NCBI GenBank assembly: GCA_038203095.1
Contig: JBBREH010000022.1
Location: 1-21,749, forward strand
DNA from: PALSA-1336 sp038203095
GTDB lineage: Bacteria > Patescibacteriota > Doudnabacteria > UBA920
DNA: 21,749 bases
Direction: 5' to 3'
Shown here: positions 20,863 to 21,749 of the stretch, piece by piece
How the letters are laid out: the number at the start of each line of letters is the position of its first letter
Numbering within the stretch: position 1 is the stretch's first letter
Program-made: the position numbers and the translations under genes
Notes under the pieces: generated by a model
The model's database searches: none
What the model saw: the letters and a program-made list of their open reading frames with translations, nothing else
Told to the model about the DNA's origin: nothing

Positions 20863-21309
20863 TTAAATAATTTTTTCCAAATCCCCGTTTATTACCACCG
20901 GCTGCGTGCCAATAATTTCCTCTTTCCAGGCCAAATTAGGAATTGAGTTTAAAAGATATATTTTCTTTTTTAAATAAAAAGCTAAGCCCATTTCCATTAA
21001 TGTATTCGGGCCAATATAGTTTGGAATATTATTTTTGTCGTAATTTGTTATTAAAACTGCGTCACTCCATTCCACACAGTTGAAATGATCACGAATTCTT
21101 TGGGTATGATTTTTTAAAAATTCAGAACTGCTTAGGCTGGATTCAGTTTTTTTAAACTTGTAATAATCTAGCGTTTGCCATTCTTTACCGTCGCCATCTA
21201 CAAATTTTATTGGAGGCATTTTTACCTGATGCCTCAAAGCTTTAAGTTCTTTAAGCACGGTTTCCATTTCTAAAATAAAAGCAGTGCTTCCACAAATTGT
21301 AATTTTCAT
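20863..21309 (-). CDS. Nucleoside 2-deoxyribosyltransferase-like protein
   Basis: 148 residues of Rossmann-like fold. The start MKITICGSTAF, the later WSDAVLITNYDKNNIPNYIG, and the segment NTLMEMGLAFYLKKKIYLLN, with a Glu in the MEMG position, fit the nucleoside 2-deoxyribosyltransferase-like superfamily. Members cleave or transfer N-glycosidic bonds of nucleosides or nucleotides; some have other roles. The exact substrate is not predictable. Its ATG overlaps the TGA of the upstream membrane-protein gene (ATGA), so the two are translationally coupled. A strong hairpin pair follows it. Confidence 0.75.
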   Translation of the reverse strand: MKITICGSTAFILEMETVLKELKALRHQVKMPPIKFVDGDGKEWQTLDYYKFKKTESSLSSSEFLKNHTQRIRDHFNCVEWSDAVLITNYDKNNIPNYIGPNTLMEMGLAFYLKKKIYLLNSIPNLAWKEEIIGTQPVVINGDLEKII

Positions 21310-21560
21310 AGTTGTGATTTAGGTTGAGTGCTTAAATATTTTTGTACACCCAGTGCCAACCATGCTACTGCCAAAACCCCAGTCGAAGCCATGCTCAGCC
21401 ACAAATGCAAACTAAAGTAAACTAAAGTATAAACTAATAAAACCCCGCCGGTTAAAACGCTGGTGGAAATCGGCGGTTTGTCTTTCCCCAACAATGAGGG
21501 AAAAAGAGCAGCAATAAAAATCCACGAACCAACCGACAAAACAATATCCTGCCAAGTCAT
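21306..21560 (-). CDS. Small membrane protein (84 aa)
   Basis: Three hydrophobic stretches (about 8-24, 34-52 and 56-70) in 84 residues, so an integral membrane protein with two or three segments. I do not recognise it. The loop GKDKPPISTS is short and basic. It overlaps the next gene by ATGA. The pairing with a deoxyribosyltransferase-like protein might hint at a shared job, but nothing in the sequence says what. Confidence 0.65.
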   Translation of the reverse strand: MTWQDIVLSVGSWIFIAALFPSLLGKDKPPISTSVLTGGVLLVYTLVYFSLHLWLSMASTGVLAVAWLALGVQKYLSTQPKSQL

Positions 21561-21591
21561 AATTTTTTGTGAATTATCTTTAAAAAACTTC

Positions 21592-21600
21592 TTTATAGCA
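21592..21600 (-). promoter_or_regulatory. Candidate extended -10 promoter for the small membrane protein
   Basis: On the minus strand TGCTATAAA fits an extended -10 (TGn + TATAAA) about 32 bp before the ATG at 21560. TTGTAC lies 19 bp further upstream as a poor -35. No Shine-Dalgarno is visible. Confidence 0.4.
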
Positions 21601-21649
21601 AAACCGCCAAAGTCTTGTACAATGGAACATGGCCCCTATCTTTGGAAGG

Positions 21650-21666
21650 CTTCTAACGGGGAGTGG
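21650..21666 (+). repeat. CTTCTAACGG motif, copy 3
   Basis: CTTCTAACGGGGAGTGG is the longest form of the motif seen at 568-584 and 645-660. On the minus strand a short frame from the right edge ends at the TAG inside it. The rest of 21561-21749 has no ORF that I can support. Confidence 0.45.
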
Positions 21667-21749
21667 TACCCCAAACGATGACAGTCGGATGATTAGTTTT
21701 TAAGCTGTACAAAGAATCTCTGCCTGCCACACTTACTTGATGATACTAA

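Noticed and set aside
110..21637. AGGGGCCATGT at 110-120 and its reverse complement at 21627-21637 as element ends
   Set aside because: A shared 11-mer is expected many times by chance in 22 kb, and no further similarity extends from it.
21629..21703. 24-codon plus-strand ORF at the right end
   Set aside because: Too short, no recognisable family, and it overlaps the repeated motif.

Overview
The window looks like a chromosomal segment of a small-genome bacterium, most likely Patescibacteria (CPR). The grounds are modest-GC DNA, nearly every gene on the minus strand in tight runs with few Shine-Dalgarno sites, short single-domain housekeeping proteins, and a short secreted-protein motif (GYPVxxSYPxQC) that I associate with such genomes. 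TGA is used as a stop (NUDIX gene, 84-aa membrane protein), so this is not one of the lineages that read UGA as glycine. The lineage is an inference; there is no rRNA or tRNA gene to confirm it.

Layout in order of transcription (right to left). 21.56-20.86 kb: a two-gene unit (small membrane protein, deoxyribosyltransferase-like protein) ending in strong hairpins. 20.73-16.83 kb: hisS with its own promoter, followed by a close-packed run of two unrecognised proteins, a NUDIX hydrolase and a frameshifted small secreted/membrane gene. 16.81-13.2 kb: a TPR-like protein, an HD-domain protein, a CAP-domain surface protein, a beta-helical membrane protein and YbaB. 12.95-10.8 kb: a D,D-carboxypeptidase, a DsbA-like anchored thiol oxidoreductase and a half-size EamA transporter. 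10.5-6.4 kb: an inositol-monophosphatase-family enzyme, mnmA, a small unknown ORF, pyrophosphatase and a Tat-signal protein that may act on peptidoglycan. 6.35-5.24 kb: an insertion sequence, the only complete plus-strand gene. 5.24-0.18 kb: mreD, PBP2 (mrdA), folD, a membrane protein with carboxypeptidase-regulatory-like domains, and a lone response-regulator receiver.

A common theme is the cell envelope: MreD and PBP2 (elongation), a D,D-carboxypeptidase, a possible lysozyme-like protein, a DsbA-like protein, a CAP protein and a bactofilin-like surface protein. The rest is translation and housekeeping metabolism.

The most unusual feature is the repetitive DNA. At least four repeat classes occur in 22 kb, and several lie in frame inside essential genes. 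(1) REP-like elements: GTAG followed by a short palindrome, in head-to-head pairs; two pairs are inside mnmA and three are intergenic, and the stems show compensatory changes. (2) Seven-base tandem repeats at eight or more loci; the heptamer differs from locus to locus, but the larger arrays share a two-block design of heptads followed by roughly complementary heptads. (3) A 158-bp MITE-like palindrome with a 5-bp target duplication. (4) A short motif around CTTCTAACGG seen three times. MnmA is about 60 residues longer than usual because of classes 1 and 2, and FolD carries a separate insertion of about 25 residues.
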